Shown here: piece by piece, positions 42,813 to 51,613 of the stretch | Layout of the letters: each line of letters begins with the position of its first letter | Numbering within the stretch: the stretch's first letter is position 1 | The notes under the pieces: model-generated | Told to the model about the DNA's origin: nothing | The model's input: the letters and a program-made list of their open reading frames with translations, nothing else | The model's database searches: none | From: Paenibacillus ihbetae | GTDB taxonomy: Bacteria > Bacillota > Bacilli > Paenibacillales > Paenibacillaceae | DNA: 64,000 nt | Reading direction: 5' to 3' | Assembly: GCF_002741055.1 (NCBI RefSeq) | Contig: NZ_CP016809.1 | Span: forward strand, 868,001-932,000 | Made by a program: the position numbers and the translations under genes

Positions 42813-42840
42813 ATCTTATGTACCGGGTCTAAAAATATGA
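42813..42840 (-). promoter_or_regulatory. Candidate sigma-E promoter for spoIVA
   Basis: Minus strand TCATATT (42834-42840), 13 bases, CATAAGAT (42813-42820), resembling mother-cell sigma-E promoters (KCATATT ... CATACANT). spoIVA is sigma-E dependent in B. subtilis. It lies about 200 bases before the TTG start. Confidence 0.4.
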
Positions 42841-42919
42841 CGGTTGCCCACGATGTCTCCGTCCTTTTTTTTTGCTTTGATAGATACTAATCTTAACGCG
42901 ATCATGCTATGGGCAACCG
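42841..42919. repeat. Long inverted repeat CGGTTGCCCA upstream of spoIVA
   Basis: CGGTTGCCCA (42841-42850) is repeated inverted at 42910-42919, with partial extension on each side (ATG...CAT). The 59-base interior includes a nine-T tract and no gene. Together with the following 100 bases it fills the spoIVA-yphF gap. Confidence 0.6.
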
Positions 42920-43017
42920 GCATCATGCCCGCACGACTCTTTCAGATTATGTGTATGTCGGGACGCTGATAGATATTCCAATAGATTGGCAATATGGATC
43001 AACTTTTTGATCGATAG

Positions 43018-43063
43018 AAAAAAGAGCACTCCCCGGTAGGATAACCTACGAAGGGAATGCTCT
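43018..43063 (-). terminator. Terminator of the YphF-like gene
   Basis: Long stem (AGAGCATTCCCTTCGTAGG with CCTACCGGGGAGTGCTCT, few mismatches, TTAT loop) ending in six Ts on the minus strand, just after the lipoprotein stop codon. Confidence 0.9.
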
Positions 43064-43074
43064 TATGGAATTAT

Positions 43075-43833
43075 TCAAGATACCGGCTGGGCAACCGGCT
43101 GTTGATTGATCCAGGCGTACGGCACGGATTTTACCGGAACGAAATAGGACTCCTTCTCCAGGAATACCCTTAAGTCCTCGCCTTCCTTGGGCTCTGAGCC
43201 ATCCTTCTGGACGGCCTGCATGATATCGAAGGCATAATCGGCATACACCTTGCCTGCCTCATCCATAATGAAGGTCATCTCCTGGCCGGAGAAGACGCTC
43301 ATCAGCTTCAGCGATTTGGCATCGGTCTTGGACAGGTCCACTGCCGTATAACCGGGATACAGCGTCTCCCCCGCCGGCAGGGCACCATCATTGCCCATTT
43401 TGTACAAATTGACGGCACGCTGTACATCGTTGACCGCTTGAACGGTTGTCAGGTCCATCACCTTGACGGTCGGATCGCTCTCTTCATTAATGATCAGGAA
43501 ATAGCCGGTCCCGCCTTTTTCAAAAGCGGTTGCCGGGATTTGATCGATATAGCCGCGGTTCTTCAGCAGTTCCAGGTCCACGCGGTACTTCTCATAACGA
43601 GGCACCTCAGGTCCTGCCGTAATGATAGGCAGCACCCCTTGCTCCTTAAAGTAATCATCTACGGCGGATTGAATCCGCTTAACACTCTCTCTGTATGAAA
43701 CTTTATTCTCGCCCGCTCCCTCGTCAGGGTACAGGCATCCGGTCATCAGCAATGAGAACAACACCAGGACCAGGGCTGCCCAAAGAGGCTTTGCGCTTCC
43801 TGCAGCAGGAATCATCCGATGGATCCTATTCAA
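43075..43833 (-). CDS. YphF-like lipoprotein
   Basis: 252 residues. A basic N-terminus and a hydrophobic stretch (ALVLVLFSLLMTGC) end in a lipobox, so Cys32 should be lipidated and the protein held on the outer face of the membrane. The rest is soluble, with SVKRIQSAVDDYFKEQGVLPI near the start and FVPVKSVPYAWINQQP at the end. Size and place directly upstream of spoIVA match B. subtilis YphF. The start looks like TTG at 43831-43833, with AAGGATG about ten bases upstream; an ATG six codons later is possible. Confidence 0.8.
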   Translation of the reverse strand: MNRIHRMIPAAGSAKPLWAALVLVLFSLLMTGCLYPDEGAGENKVSYRESVKRIQSAVDDYFKEQGVLPIITAGPEVPRYEKYRVDLELLKNRGYIDQIPATAFEKGGTGYFLIINEESDPTVKVMDLTTVQAVNDVQRAVNLYKMGNDGALPAGETLYPGYTAVDLSKTDAKSLKLMSVFSGQEMTFIMDEAGKVYADYAFDIMQAVQKDGSEPKEGEDLRVFLEKESYFVPVKSVPYAWINQQPVAQPVS

Positions 43834-43851
43834 ATCAACATCATCCTTCGC

Positions 43852-44223
43852 TTAAATAAAGTCATCCGCATCCCGGTTTCGTGCGGCCTCCAGCTGTTTG
43901 CGGATCGCCGCCTTCAGCGGGTCCTCGGGAATGCTTACCTGCAAGCCTCCCGTAATCTTCGTCTGGCAGGACAGCCGGTACCCCTGCTCCAGCAGAGCGG
44001 AGCCCAGCTTCCTCCGCTCCTTGTCCTCCGGGGGCAGGCAGGACTCGCGCTGTCCCTCCGGTATGATCACCTTGCACATCAAACAGCCGGCCTTGCCGCC
44101 GCAGCGGGTCGGGATGCGCACACCGGCCCGGCGGGAGGCGTCCAGGACGTTCGTCAAGGGACGGACCCTGACCTTTTTGCCATCCGGCTGAAACAGCACC
44201 TCGTAATCCAATGGCTGTTGCAC
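43852..44223 (-). CDS. [2Fe-2S] ferredoxin-like protein
   Basis: A 123-residue plant-type ferredoxin domain. The cluster ligands are CGGKAGCLMC (Cx5CxxC) near residue 41 and a fourth Cys in YRLSCQTKI near residue 82. Acidic and basic C-terminal helices follow. GTG at 44221-44223 is taken as the start because AGGAG lies four bases upstream; an earlier TTG would add 17 unlikely residues. The redox partner is unknown. It is inserted between the yphE- and yphF-like genes together with the next gene. Confidence 0.85.
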   Translation of the reverse strand: MQQPLDYEVLFQPDGKKVRVRPLTNVLDASRRAGVRIPTRCGGKAGCLMCKVIIPEGQRESCLPPEDKERRKLGSALLEQGYRLSCQTKITGGLQVSIPEDPLKAAIRKQLEAARNRDADDFI

Positions 44224-44270
44224 TCCTCTCCTGCCTTGTATGTATGGTTCGTGCAGAGCACCATCGGCAC

Positions 44271-44861
44271 TCAAATCAAATGGTCAAGCAGACCGCTCAA
44301 GATTAAGCGATGCTGCGCGTTGAGCTTATTCCGGATTAAGATCTGCGAGAGCAGCGGAAGATGCTCATCCGGCCTGAGCAGGATGGTTTCGGCAATCGCT
44401 TCATACCGGTCCGGCCTGTCTCGAAGCACATTGAATACCAATTCATGCGCCAGCGGCATTAAGCGGACCGCCGCGCCCTGAATTCGATGCTCCGGAGCGG
44501 CATGATGCAGCAGCGGGCCGATCTCCACGCGATATTCGGATCCCCCCGTCATGACGATAAAGCCACCCACCAGCTCGATGGATACACCGTGCTGACCATA
44601 GTGGCTCAGTATGGAGGCATATATGCCCTCCTGATCCAGATGAGGGGAATCCTCCGCCCAATCGGCAAGCGAGGCATGCAGCTTACGGACGCTTTCCGCA
44701 TCCGCATAAATATCAATATCTCTAGGCGGCTTGTCCAGCTGTACGCCTTGAAGAAGCAAGCTGCAGCTTCCTCCGAGCAGCCACGGCTGACCCGTAGGGT
44801 TCAGCTTGCAGACGGTCTCGAACAGCAGTCTCTCAAGCACTGGCACATCACTCAGCTTCAT
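44271..44861 (-). CDS. Nucleotidyltransferase-fold protein
   Basis: 196 residues. WLLGGSCSLLLQG near residue 26 followed by PPRDIDIYAD near residue 45 is the GGS ... DxD pattern of the minimal nucleotidyltransferase superfamily, as in aminoglycoside nucleotidyltransferases and other NTPases of the Pol-beta type. ATG at 44859-44861 (MKLSDV) has AAGGGG upstream. Substrate unknown. A free-standing housekeeping role is as likely as antibiotic modification. Confidence 0.75.
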   Translation of the reverse strand: MKLSDVPVLERLLFETVCKLNPTGQPWLLGGSCSLLLQGVQLDKPPRDIDIYADAESVRKLHASLADWAEDSPHLDQEGIYASILSHYGQHGVSIELVGGFIVMTGGSEYRVEIGPLLHHAAPEHRIQGAAVRLMPLAHELVFNVLRDRPDRYEAIAETILLRPDEHLPLLSQILIRNKLNAQHRLILSGLLDHLI

Positions 44862-44904
44862 TCTGCACCCCTTTTTACCATCTTCCGCGCGATCCTTCCC
44901 CATG

Positions 44905-45084
44905 TTAAATGATCGAGGCCAGTCCAAGGATGAAGCCCACGATCATCATCATAAAGGCGACGAACGACAGACCTCCGCGGATAAACCCTTTGGTCTTGCT
45001 TCGCGCAAGCGTAACAACGATGACGGACAGAGCCATAATCAACAATGCGACAAGGGACAGCCACATCTTTTGCATCGGATCCAT
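44905..45084 (-). CDS. Small membrane protein, DUF2768 (YphE-like)
   Basis: A 59-residue protein below the usual size cut-off. It has two hydrophobic helices (MWLSLVALLIMALSVIVVTL and FVAFMMMIVGFILGLASII) separated by a basic turn RSKTKGFIRGG. The place upstream of the yphF-like gene and the size agree with B. subtilis YphE (DUF2768). ATG at 45082-45084 follows GGAGAG by nine bases. Confidence 0.75.
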   Translation of the reverse strand: MDPMQKMWLSLVALLIMALSVIVVTLARSKTKGFIRGGLSFVAFMMMIVGFILGLASII

Positions 45085-45167
45085 GTCACGAAACTCTCCA
45101 TTCTCTCATGTAATATCAACCTATTATACCATGAAAACCGCATCCGCTCATCCAAGCCCTGCCCGAA

Positions 45168-45204
45168 AAAAACAAAAGCCGCGCCCGGGAACGGGCGCGG
45201 CTTT
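45168..45204 (-). terminator. Terminator of spoVIF
   Basis: Very GC-rich 12-bp stem (AAGCCGCGCCCG/CGGGCGCGGCTT, TTCC loop) with TTTTGTTTTTTT on the minus strand, about 25 bases after the spoVIF stop. Confidence 0.92.
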
Positions 45205-45228
45205 AGCGCCAAATACGCTAGGCCTAAC

Positions 45229-45504
45229 CTATTTGTTCATCATCATTTTCATCAAGGCTTCCATATTGCTCGGATTCATCCCGCTCTTCTTGACAGCAGC
45301 AATGATTTCCTGAACCGTATCTTCACTGACAGGTATGTTCGCCATGGACGATACCTGCTTGATCAGCTGACGGAGCTGGGCTTCATTTTGCATGGTAGAC
45401 GGTTTTACCGTGCTAGCCAGCTTGTTGACTGCCCCTGCAGAAATTTTTTTGCCGCTTTTCTTGTTGATTGCGTTCAGTACATCCTTGTGAAAGCTTTTGC
45501 TCAT
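45229..45504 (-). CDS. spoVIF: Stage VI sporulation protein F family
   Basis: 91 residues, helical, beginning MSKSFHKDVLNAINKKSG and containing LRQLIKQVSSMANIPVSED and VKKSGMNPSNMEALMKM, which matches the SpoVIF family needed for late coat maturation through GerE. ATG at 45502-45504 has GGAGGAGGGG just upstream. Confidence 0.85.
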   Translation of the reverse strand: MSKSFHKDVLNAINKKSGKKISAGAVNKLASTVKPSTMQNEAQLRQLIKQVSSMANIPVSEDTVQEIIAAVKKSGMNPSNMEALMKMMMNK

Positions 45505-45568
45505 TTCCACCCCTCCTCCGGGCATCCTCAACTTAATATATGAGGAAGTCCTCGGATTGGTGAATAAG

Positions 45569-46609
45569 CTAGGTATGCCACTGCTCCCAAGTTTCGAGCG
45601 GCATCATCTCCATCTCGGTCTTCGGCCCGCGTCCCATGAGCCCCTCTACAGCGCTTCGGGGGTCGCGGTTTTCAAACAGCACGTGATATAACTGGTCCGC
45701 GATCGGCATCTGGACGCCGTACTTCTGTGAGATGGTGTAGGCAGCCTTGGTCGTTCGAACGCCTTCCACAACCATCCCCATCGAGCTCAACACCTCATCG
45801 AGGCTCTTGCCCTGTCCCAGCATGGAGCCTGCGCGCCAGTTCCGGCTGTGGCGGCTCGTTGCGGTTACGACGAGATCGCCGATTCCTGCAAGACCGGCAA
45901 AGGTTAGCGGGTTCGCCCCCATCTCCATGCCGACGCGCAGAATCTCCGCAATGCCTCTCGTAATCAGCGCCGCCTTCGCATTATCGCCGAAGCCGAGGCC
46001 ATCGGACATGCCCGCCCCGAGCGCGATAATGTTCTTTAAGGCACCGGCCAGCTCAACGCCCAGCATATCCCGGTTCGTGTATACCCTGAAATAGGTATTC
46101 ATAAATAGGTCTTGGGCGGCTTCGGCCGCGCTCGCATCCGCGGAAGCCACGACCACGGTCGTCGGACACCGTCTTACCACCTCTTCCGCGTGGCTCGGTC
46201 CCGATAACACCACGATCCGCCCTTCCTCACAGCCGAGCTCCTCGGCAATTACCGTTGACATCCGCTTTAACGAATCGAGCTCAAAGCCCTTCGTTGCATG
46301 AATGACGAGTTTCTCATCATTCCAGTGCTCCTTGAGCTGCCCGGCAACCTCACGCATGGCGGAGGATGGAGCAACGATCACGACGGCTGCTGCCGATTCA
46401 ACGGCGGCCTTCATATCGGTAGTCGCTTGTATATTGGAAGGGAGCGTGATCCCTGGCAGATAACGGCTGTTGGTGTGCGATTCATTAATCTCCCGGGCCT
46501 GCTCCTCCGTTCTGGTCCAAACCCATACTTCCCGGTTGTTGGAAGCGAGAACGCTTGCCAGCGCTGTTCCCCAGCTTCCAGCAACGAGAACGGCCACTTT
46601 ATCAGACAA
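45569..46609 (-). CDS. gpsA: NAD(P)H-dependent glycerol-3-phosphate dehydrogenase
   Basis: Reduces dihydroxyacetone phosphate to sn-glycerol 3-phosphate for phospholipids; its neighbour PlsY uses the product. 346 residues. Substrate motifs are VIHATKGFELDSLKRMS, VLSGPSHAEEV, GVELAGALKNIIALGAGMSDGL (catalytic Lys) and GIGDLVVTATSRHSRN. The N-terminal nucleotide loop reads LVAGSWGTALA, where the family has GAGSWGTA: the first glycine of GxGxxG is Val9. It overlaps the plsY end by eight bases. Confidence 0.95.
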   Translation of the reverse strand: MSDKVAVLVAGSWGTALASVLASNNREVWVWTRTEEQAREINESHTNSRYLPGITLPSNIQATTDMKAAVESAAAVVIVAPSSAMREVAGQLKEHWNDEKLVIHATKGFELDSLKRMSTVIAEELGCEEGRIVVLSGPSHAEEVVRRCPTTVVVASADASAAEAAQDLFMNTYFRVYTNRDMLGVELAGALKNIIALGAGMSDGLGFGDNAKAALITRGIAEILRVGMEMGANPLTFAGLAGIGDLVVTATSRHSRNWRAGSMLGQGKSLDEVLSSMGMVVEGVRTTKAAYTISQKYGVQMPIADQLYHVLFENRDPRSAVEGLMGRGPKTEMEMMPLETWEQWHT

Positions 46610-47231
46610 CGCGCTTTCCTCCTTTATCCTTGCCTTTACCGCCGGAGCCGAGCTTGTTTTCGCGGCCCTGTACGATCTTTACAATGTTGCTGCGGTGCCG
46701 CCAGAAGGCGAACACGCATATGATCAGACTGGTCCAAAATACCGGCCAAGGATACCCGGCAATCAGCAAAAATATCGGTGTAAGCACGACGAAAATAAGA
46801 GACCCCAATGAAACGTACCGGGTAAATACAATGGACGTAATCGCGATGATGCCCGCATAGAGCGCGGGCAGGAAGCACAGCGTTGCGAGTACGCCGATCG
46901 CCGTGGCGATGCCTTTGCCCCCGCGGAAGCGGAAATATAGCGGCCAATTATGGCCAACGATCGCTGCAATGCCGCAAAGTCCCGGAAGCCATTCGTTGTC
47001 TCCCCCCAGCCACCGGCCAATCCATACGGCTGCGATGCCTTTGAGAACGTCGAGTGCAAGCACCATGATTGCAGGTCCTTTTCCAAGGACACGAAGGGTA
47101 TTGGTTGCCCCCGCATTGCCGCTGCCGTGCTGCCGTATGTCGATTCCTTTGAGAAACTTGGCAAACAGCACGCTAAAGCTCACCGAACCCAATAAGTAAC
47201 ATACAAGTATCGCTACGATCTCCAGAACCAA
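46602..47231 (-). CDS. plsY: Acyl-phosphate:glycerol-3-phosphate acyltransferase
   Basis: Integral membrane enzyme making lysophosphatidate, the first phospholipid step. 209 residues, five membrane helices. Motif 1 is IRQHGSGNAGATNTLRVLG near residue 33, motif 2 is HNWPLYFRFRGGKGIATAIG near residue 94, and motif 3 includes the FTRYVSLGSL region near residue 138. der-plsY-gpsA is a conserved order. Confidence 0.95.
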   Translation of the reverse strand: MVLEIVAILVCYLLGSVSFSVLFAKFLKGIDIRQHGSGNAGATNTLRVLGKGPAIMVLALDVLKGIAAVWIGRWLGGDNEWLPGLCGIAAIVGHNWPLYFRFRGGKGIATAIGVLATLCFLPALYAGIIAITSIVFTRYVSLGSLIFVVLTPIFLLIAGYPWPVFWTSLIICVFAFWRHRSNIVKIVQGRENKLGSGGKGKDKGGKRVV

Positions 47232-47242
47232 GCTATTCTCCC

Positions 47243-48565
47243 CTAACTCTCATCAGACTTTCTTCGTGTAAATATCCTGATGGGCGTACCTTCAAAATTA
47301 AATGCGGCCCGGATCTTGTTCTCCAGATATCGCTCATAAGAGAAGTGCATCAGTTCCGGGTCATTAACGAATACAACCATCGTCGGCGGCTTGACCGCTA
47401 CCTGTGTTGAATAGTTAATGCGCAATCTTCTGCCTTTGTCTGTTGGAGGCGGGTTGATCGCAATCGCATCGGAGATGACGTCATTCAATAGATGCGTCTG
47501 CACGCGCAGCGAGTGCTGCTCTGCCACATGCTTGACTACCGGCAGCAGCTTGTGCAGCCGCTGTTTGGTTTTGGCCGACAGGAAAACGATCGGCGCATAG
47601 GTCATGAACAGGAAATGGTCCCGGATCTTGCGCTCGAACTGCTGCATCGTTTTGTCATCCTTCTCGACGACATCCCATTTGTTGACGACGAACAAAGAAG
47701 CCTTCCCGGCTTCGTACGCATAGCCGGCAATATGCTTGTCCTGCTCGATAATGCCCTCTTCGCCGTTAATCAGCACCAGTACGACATCCGCACGCTCAAT
47801 GGCGCGCATCGCGCGCATGACGCTGTATTTCTCCGTCGTCTCGTACACCTTGCCGCGTTTGCGCATGCCGGCCGTATCGATCAGCACATAACGCTGACCG
47901 TCCTTCTCGAACGGAGTATCGATCGCATCGCGGGTAGTGCCGGCGATATCGCTGACGATGACCCGTTCTTCGCCAAGAATGGCGTTGACAAGCGATGATT
48001 TGCCGACGTTCGGACGACCGATCAGCGCCACGCGGATCACATCCTCATCATAGTCGTCGTCCGCCAGATCCGGCAGGTTCTCAACGACCACATCCAGCAA
48101 ATCTCCGATTCCGGTGCCGTGGCTTCCGGATATGCCTACCGGATCGCCGAAGCCCAGGGAATAGAATTCGTAAATATCTTCAGCGCGCTTCAAATTATCC
48201 ACTTTATTCACTGCGAGAATGACCGGTTTGCCCGACCGGAACAGAATCTGTGCCACTTCCTCGTCAGATTGCGTTACACCGGTCTTTGCGTCGCACATAA
48301 AAATAATAACGTCTGCTTCCTCGATAGCCAGCTCAGCCTGCATCCGGATCGACTTTAAGATCATGTCGTCTCCGTCGATTTCGATGCCTCCGGTATCAAT
48401 GACGCTGAACGCCTTGCCGTTCCATTCGGCGCTTCCGTAAATCCGGTCCCGGGTGATGCCCGGTTTATCTTCAACAATGGCCAACCGGTCGCCGATCAGC
48501 CTGTTAAAAATCGTTGATTTGCCAACATTTGGCCTTCCGACAATGGCCACTACGGGTCTTGCCAT
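47243..48565 (-). CDS. der: Ribosome biogenesis GTPase Der (EngA)
   Basis: Double-GTPase needed for 50S assembly. 440 residues. First G domain: [17 protein letters not shown] at residue 7, VIDTGG and NKVD. Second G domain: [17 protein letters not shown] near residue 180, LIDTAGMR and [11 protein letters not shown]-terminal KH-like domain (RIFTRRK end) follows. ATG at 48563-48565 has AGGAGGAG upstream; the longer frame begins at an upstream TTG before that ribosome site. Confidence 0.97.
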   Translation of the reverse strand: MARPVVAIVGRPNVGKSTIFNRLIGDRLAIVEDKPGITRDRIYGSAEWNGKAFSVIDTGGIEIDGDDMILKSIRMQAELAIEEADVIIFMCDAKTGVTQSDEEVAQILFRSGKPVILAVNKVDNLKRAEDIYEFYSLGFGDPVGISGSHGTGIGDLLDVVVENLPDLADDDYDEDVIRVALIGRPNVGKSSLVNAILGEERVIVSDIAGTTRDAIDTPFEKDGQRYVLIDTAGMRKRGKVYETTEKYSVMRAMRAIERADVVLVLINGEEGIIEQDKHIAGYAYEAGKASLFVVNKWDVVEKDDKTMQQFERKIRDHFLFMTYAPIVFLSAKTKQRLHKLLPVVKHVAEQHSLRVQTHLLNDVISDAIAINPPPTDKGRRLRINYSTQVAVKPPTMVVFVNDPELMHFSYERYLENKIRAAFNFEGTPIRIFTRRKSDES

Positions 48566-48691
48566 ATTCACTCCTCCTGTCAATTCTTACGATTATCATC
48601 ATAGCAAAAATCGTTTCAATTGGCTAACCTTTCATATCATTTCTATTATGCTCTTCCCCATGTTACAACATCCGTTCGCATTCGTCCCTAA

Positions 48692-48729
48692 CAAAAACAA
48701 ACGGCGAACCCAGAAATGTGGGTTCGCCG
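48692..48729 (-). terminator. Terminator of rpsA
   Basis: 11-bp perfect stem CGGCGAACCCA/TGGGTTCGCCG with 6-base loop, then TTTGTTTTTG on the minus strand, 45 bases after the rpsA stop. Confidence 0.88.
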
Positions 48730-48774
48730 ACTCGTTATGACAGGTCATTAGACCGTACATGACAATTTTCGGGC

Positions 48775-49998
48775 TTACTTGAATTTGCTCAGCTTATCGC
48801 CAAAGCGCTCTCCAAGCGTTACGCTCATACCCTGATTGTTCAAAGAAACGTTCGGGTTGTCTTTCAGGTCGATTTTAGGACCTTTGGACGGTTTTTCTGC
48901 TCTAGGAGCCTGCGCCGGCGCTTCTTCTGTTTCTTTAATGCTCAAGCTTACACGCTGCTCGGAAGGATTGATGTCAAGAACTTTAACTTGAACTTCCTGT
49001 CCTTCTTTCAGCACTTCTTGCGGAGTGCCGATGTGCTTGTGCGAGATTTGAGAGATATGAACCAGGCCTTCTACGCCAGGAGCCAATTCAACGAATGCGC
49101 CAAAGCTCACAAGACGTTTAACCACGCCTGTAACGATGTCGCCGGTGTGGAATTGCTCGCCTGCAGTTTCCCATGGTCCTGGCCCCGCTGCCTTGATGCT
49201 GAGGCTGATTTTTCCTTTTTCAGGATCAACCTTAAGCACCTTCACGCGAACCTGATCTCCTTCGGACAATACGTCGGAAGGCTTATCCACGTGATTCCAA
49301 GCGATTTCGGATACGTGAACCAGTCCGTCAACGCCGCCTACGTCAACGAATGCGCCGAATTGGGTCAGACGCTGTACCGTGCCCTCGAGCACTTGACCTT
49401 CTTTAAGCTCGGCCATTACCTTCTGCTTGTTGGCTTCGAATTCCTCTTCCAAAACGTCCTTCTGGGAAAGGATGACCTTGTTGTTCTCACGGTCAAGCTC
49501 CTTCACTTTTACGCGAAGCGTGCGGCCTTTGTAGTCGCTGAAATCCTCTACAAAGTGACGCTCTACCATGGAAGCAGGGATAAAGCCGCGTGCGCCAACG
49601 TCAGCTACAAGACCGCCTTTAACGACGTCTGCAACAGTCACTTCGAACACGTCTTGTGCTTCGAAATGCTTCTCCAGCTCATCCCAAGCGTTCTCGGAGT
49701 CGATTGCGCGCTTGGACAGAACAAGGCTTTCCTTGTCGTCATTGATGCTCACAACCTTGCACTCAACCTCTTGGCCAACCTGAACCGCATCGGATGCGTT
49801 GTCCAGCTGGACAGAAGACAGTTCGCGAACAGGAATTACGCCGTCGTATTTATATCCAATGCTTACATAAGCCTGGTTGTCCTCCAATTTGACGATCGTC
49901 CCTTTCACGGTGTCCCCTTTTTTCAAGGATACGATTTGGTCGAGCTGCTCCTGGCTTTGCATTTCAGCAGACTCTTGGTTTCTTGTTTCTTCCGACAT
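48775..49998 (-). CDS. rpsA: Ribosomal protein S1 homologue
   Basis: 407 residues with four S1/OB RNA-binding repeats, beginning near residues 24 (KGDTVKGTIVKLED), 108, 192 (LEGTVQRLTQFGAFVDVGG) and 277 (VTGVVKRLVSFGAFVELAP). The N-terminal 20 residues are Gln/Glu rich and the C-terminal tail is charged. ATG at 49996-49998 has GAGGAGG nine bases upstream. Equivalent to B. subtilis YpfD, which is not essential there. Confidence 0.95.
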   Translation of the reverse strand: MSEETRNQESAEMQSQEQLDQIVSLKKGDTVKGTIVKLEDNQAYVSIGYKYDGVIPVRELSSVQLDNASDAVQVGQEVECKVVSINDDKESLVLSKRAIDSENAWDELEKHFEAQDVFEVTVADVVKGGLVADVGARGFIPASMVERHFVEDFSDYKGRTLRVKVKELDRENNKVILSQKDVLEEEFEANKQKVMAELKEGQVLEGTVQRLTQFGAFVDVGGVDGLVHVSEIAWNHVDKPSDVLSEGDQVRVKVLKVDPEKGKISLSIKAAGPGPWETAGEQFHTGDIVTGVVKRLVSFGAFVELAPGVEGLVHISQISHKHIGTPQEVLKEGQEVQVKVLDINPSEQRVSLSIKETEEAPAQAPRAEKPSKGPKIDLKDNPNVSLNNQGMSVTLGERFGDKLSKFK

Positions 49999-50119
49999 GT
50001 CAAATAACCTCCTCAATTCAAACCCCATTTATTTAAACTCGCATAGGCGAAGTTCAAAACATAAATTGTTGTAGTATCTTTCCATGAAAACACCGCTTTT
50101 TATGCATCAAACCGATTGA

Positions 50120-50710
50120 TCAGTTGACGGTCGGCTTACCGGTTGCCCGCATTTCATGGATTTTGCTCATAATGATCTCGGTTGCCGCATCGAGTGCTTC
50201 GGGCGACTTGTCGCCTTCGAAACGGGATAAGTCTACAGGCGCTCCGTAAATGATCTTAACCTTCCGAAACAGCTTATAGTCACCGATGATCGCCGCCGGG
50301 ATTACCGTCGCTCCGCTCCGGAGCGCAAAGCTTGCCGCCCCCCGCTTCGCTGCGGTTGCATCCGAATTCCGGGTCCCCTCCGGGAAAATCCCCATCACTT
50401 CTCCCTGACGCAGAATGGTCAGTGCGGTCTTGATCGATTCTTTGCTGACGCCGCCCCGCTTTACCGGAAATGCGCCAAGCTTGTCAATCAGCCATCCGAA
50501 TACCGGAATTTTGAACAGCTCCGCTTTCGCCATAAATTTAACCTGGCGCTTCACGTGAATGCCGACCGAAATCGGGTCTCGCACGCTGAGATGATTGCTG
50601 CAGATCAGTACGCCGCCCTCGGAAGGGATATTATGTACGCCGACAGACTCAAACCGGTACAGAATAGCGAACAAACCGCGGACCACCGCTCTGCAAAAAA
50701 CGTAAATCAT
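50120..50710 (-). CDS. plsC: 1-acyl-sn-glycerol-3-phosphate acyltransferase
   Basis: Adds the second acyl chain to make phosphatidate. 196 residues. The catalytic HLSVRDP (HX4D) is near residue 37, GAFPVKRGG near residue 77, the FPEGTRN substrate motif near residue 105, and VIPAAIIG near residue 135. The N-terminus is hydrophobic. ATG at 50708-50710 overlaps the cmk stop and has a GGGGAGAGG ribosome site. Confidence 0.94.
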   Translation of the reverse strand: MIYVFCRAVVRGLFAILYRFESVGVHNIPSEGGVLICSNHLSVRDPISVGIHVKRQVKFMAKAELFKIPVFGWLIDKLGAFPVKRGGVSKESIKTALTILRQGEVMGIFPEGTRNSDATAAKRGAASFALRSGATVIPAAIIGDYKLFRKVKIIYGAPVDLSRFEGDKSPEALDAATEIIMSKIHEMRATGKPTVN

Positions 50711-51411
50711 GCCTTCCTCTCCCCATCCAATACAGTTTCGCAATATGAAAGAATCGCTTCGACCACCTGGTTGATATCCATTTGCGTCGTATCCAGAACG
50801 ATGGCATCCTCCGCGCATCTCAGCGGCGATACTTCACGCTCCGCATCGAGACGGTCGCGTTCTGCGATATCATGTTCCAGCTGTTCCAGCGTAATGCTCT
50901 CGTCGCGAAGCTCATTGAACCGGCGAAGCGCCCGCTCCTTGACGCTGGCTGTCATGAAGATCTTGAGCTCAGCGTCCGGCAGAACCGTAGTGCCGATGTC
51001 GCGTCCGTCCATGACGACGCCTTTTTGTGTCGCCATTTGCTGCTGCAGGTGGACAAGCTTGGTTCGCAAGCCTTCGATCCGCGCATACTTGGAAACGGAT
51101 GCACTCACCTGATGCAGGCGGATAAACGGTGTGACATCTTCCCCATTCAACAACACCATTTGGCCTGTTTCATGCGGTTTTAATTCAATCACCATGTTTT
51201 GCGCATGTTGAAGCACTTTTTCGTGATTTTCTGCATCAATTCCTTGATTTAGCATAAACCAAGTCACCGCCCGGTACATGGCGCCGGTATCCACATAGAT
51301 GTATTGCAGCCTGCTGGCCACCATACGCGCTACTGTGCTTTTACCCGCCCCTGCAGGACCGTCGATGGCAATATTGATTCTGTCCTGGTAACCTGTCCCC
51401 TGCATAACCAA
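50707..51411 (-). CDS. cmk: Cytidylate kinase
   Basis: Phosphorylates CMP and dCMP. About 234 residues. P-loop IAIDGPAGAGKSTVARMVA at the N-terminus, YVDTGAMYRAVTWFML near residue 37, and VVMDGRDIGTTVLPDAELKIFMTAS near residue 100. The best ribosome site, AGGAGG, is nine bases before a TTG at 51409-51411; an ATG two codons later is the alternative. The cmk-plsC-rpsA order is conserved. Confidence 0.95.
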   Translation of the reverse strand: MVMQGTGYQDRINIAIDGPAGAGKSTVARMVASRLQYIYVDTGAMYRAVTWFMLNQGIDAENHEKVLQHAQNMVIELKPHETGQMVLLNGEDVTPFIRLHQVSASVSKYARIEGLRTKLVHLQQQMATQKGVVMDGRDIGTTVLPDAELKIFMTASVKERALRRFNELRDESITLEQLEHDIAERDRLDAEREVSPLRCAEDAIVLDTTQMDINQVVEAILSYCETVLDGERKA

Positions 51412-51552
51412 CGGGGCATTCCTCCTCAAACGTACGTCTCCAGCCCATCCGCCGCCTCTAGCATTGCATTCCTGCGTATGATATGACAGATGATTGTAGA
51501 GAAAATAAGATAAGAAAGTGCAAGATTAGACTTATACCCTCTTAACCTTCAA

Positions 51553-51575
51553 GAAAAAAGCAGGCGCCTGCCTGC
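51553..51575 (-). terminator. Small terminator after the ypfB-like gene
   Basis: 6-bp GC stem GCAGGC/GCCTGC with a 4-base loop, then six Ts on the minus strand, about 20 bases after the upstream stop codon. Confidence 0.65.
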
Positions 51576-51584
51576 GACGTGAAA

Positions 51585-51613
51585 ATTATACCACACTAGC
51601 TGGAGTGATGCAA
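51585..51613 (-). promoter_or_regulatory. Possible promoter for cmk
   Basis: Minus strand TTGCAT (51608-51613), 17 bases, TGG-TATAAT with extended -10 (51585-51593). It would start transcription just before the small terminator at 51553-51575, so the two signals conflict and its use is uncertain. Confidence 0.35.
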
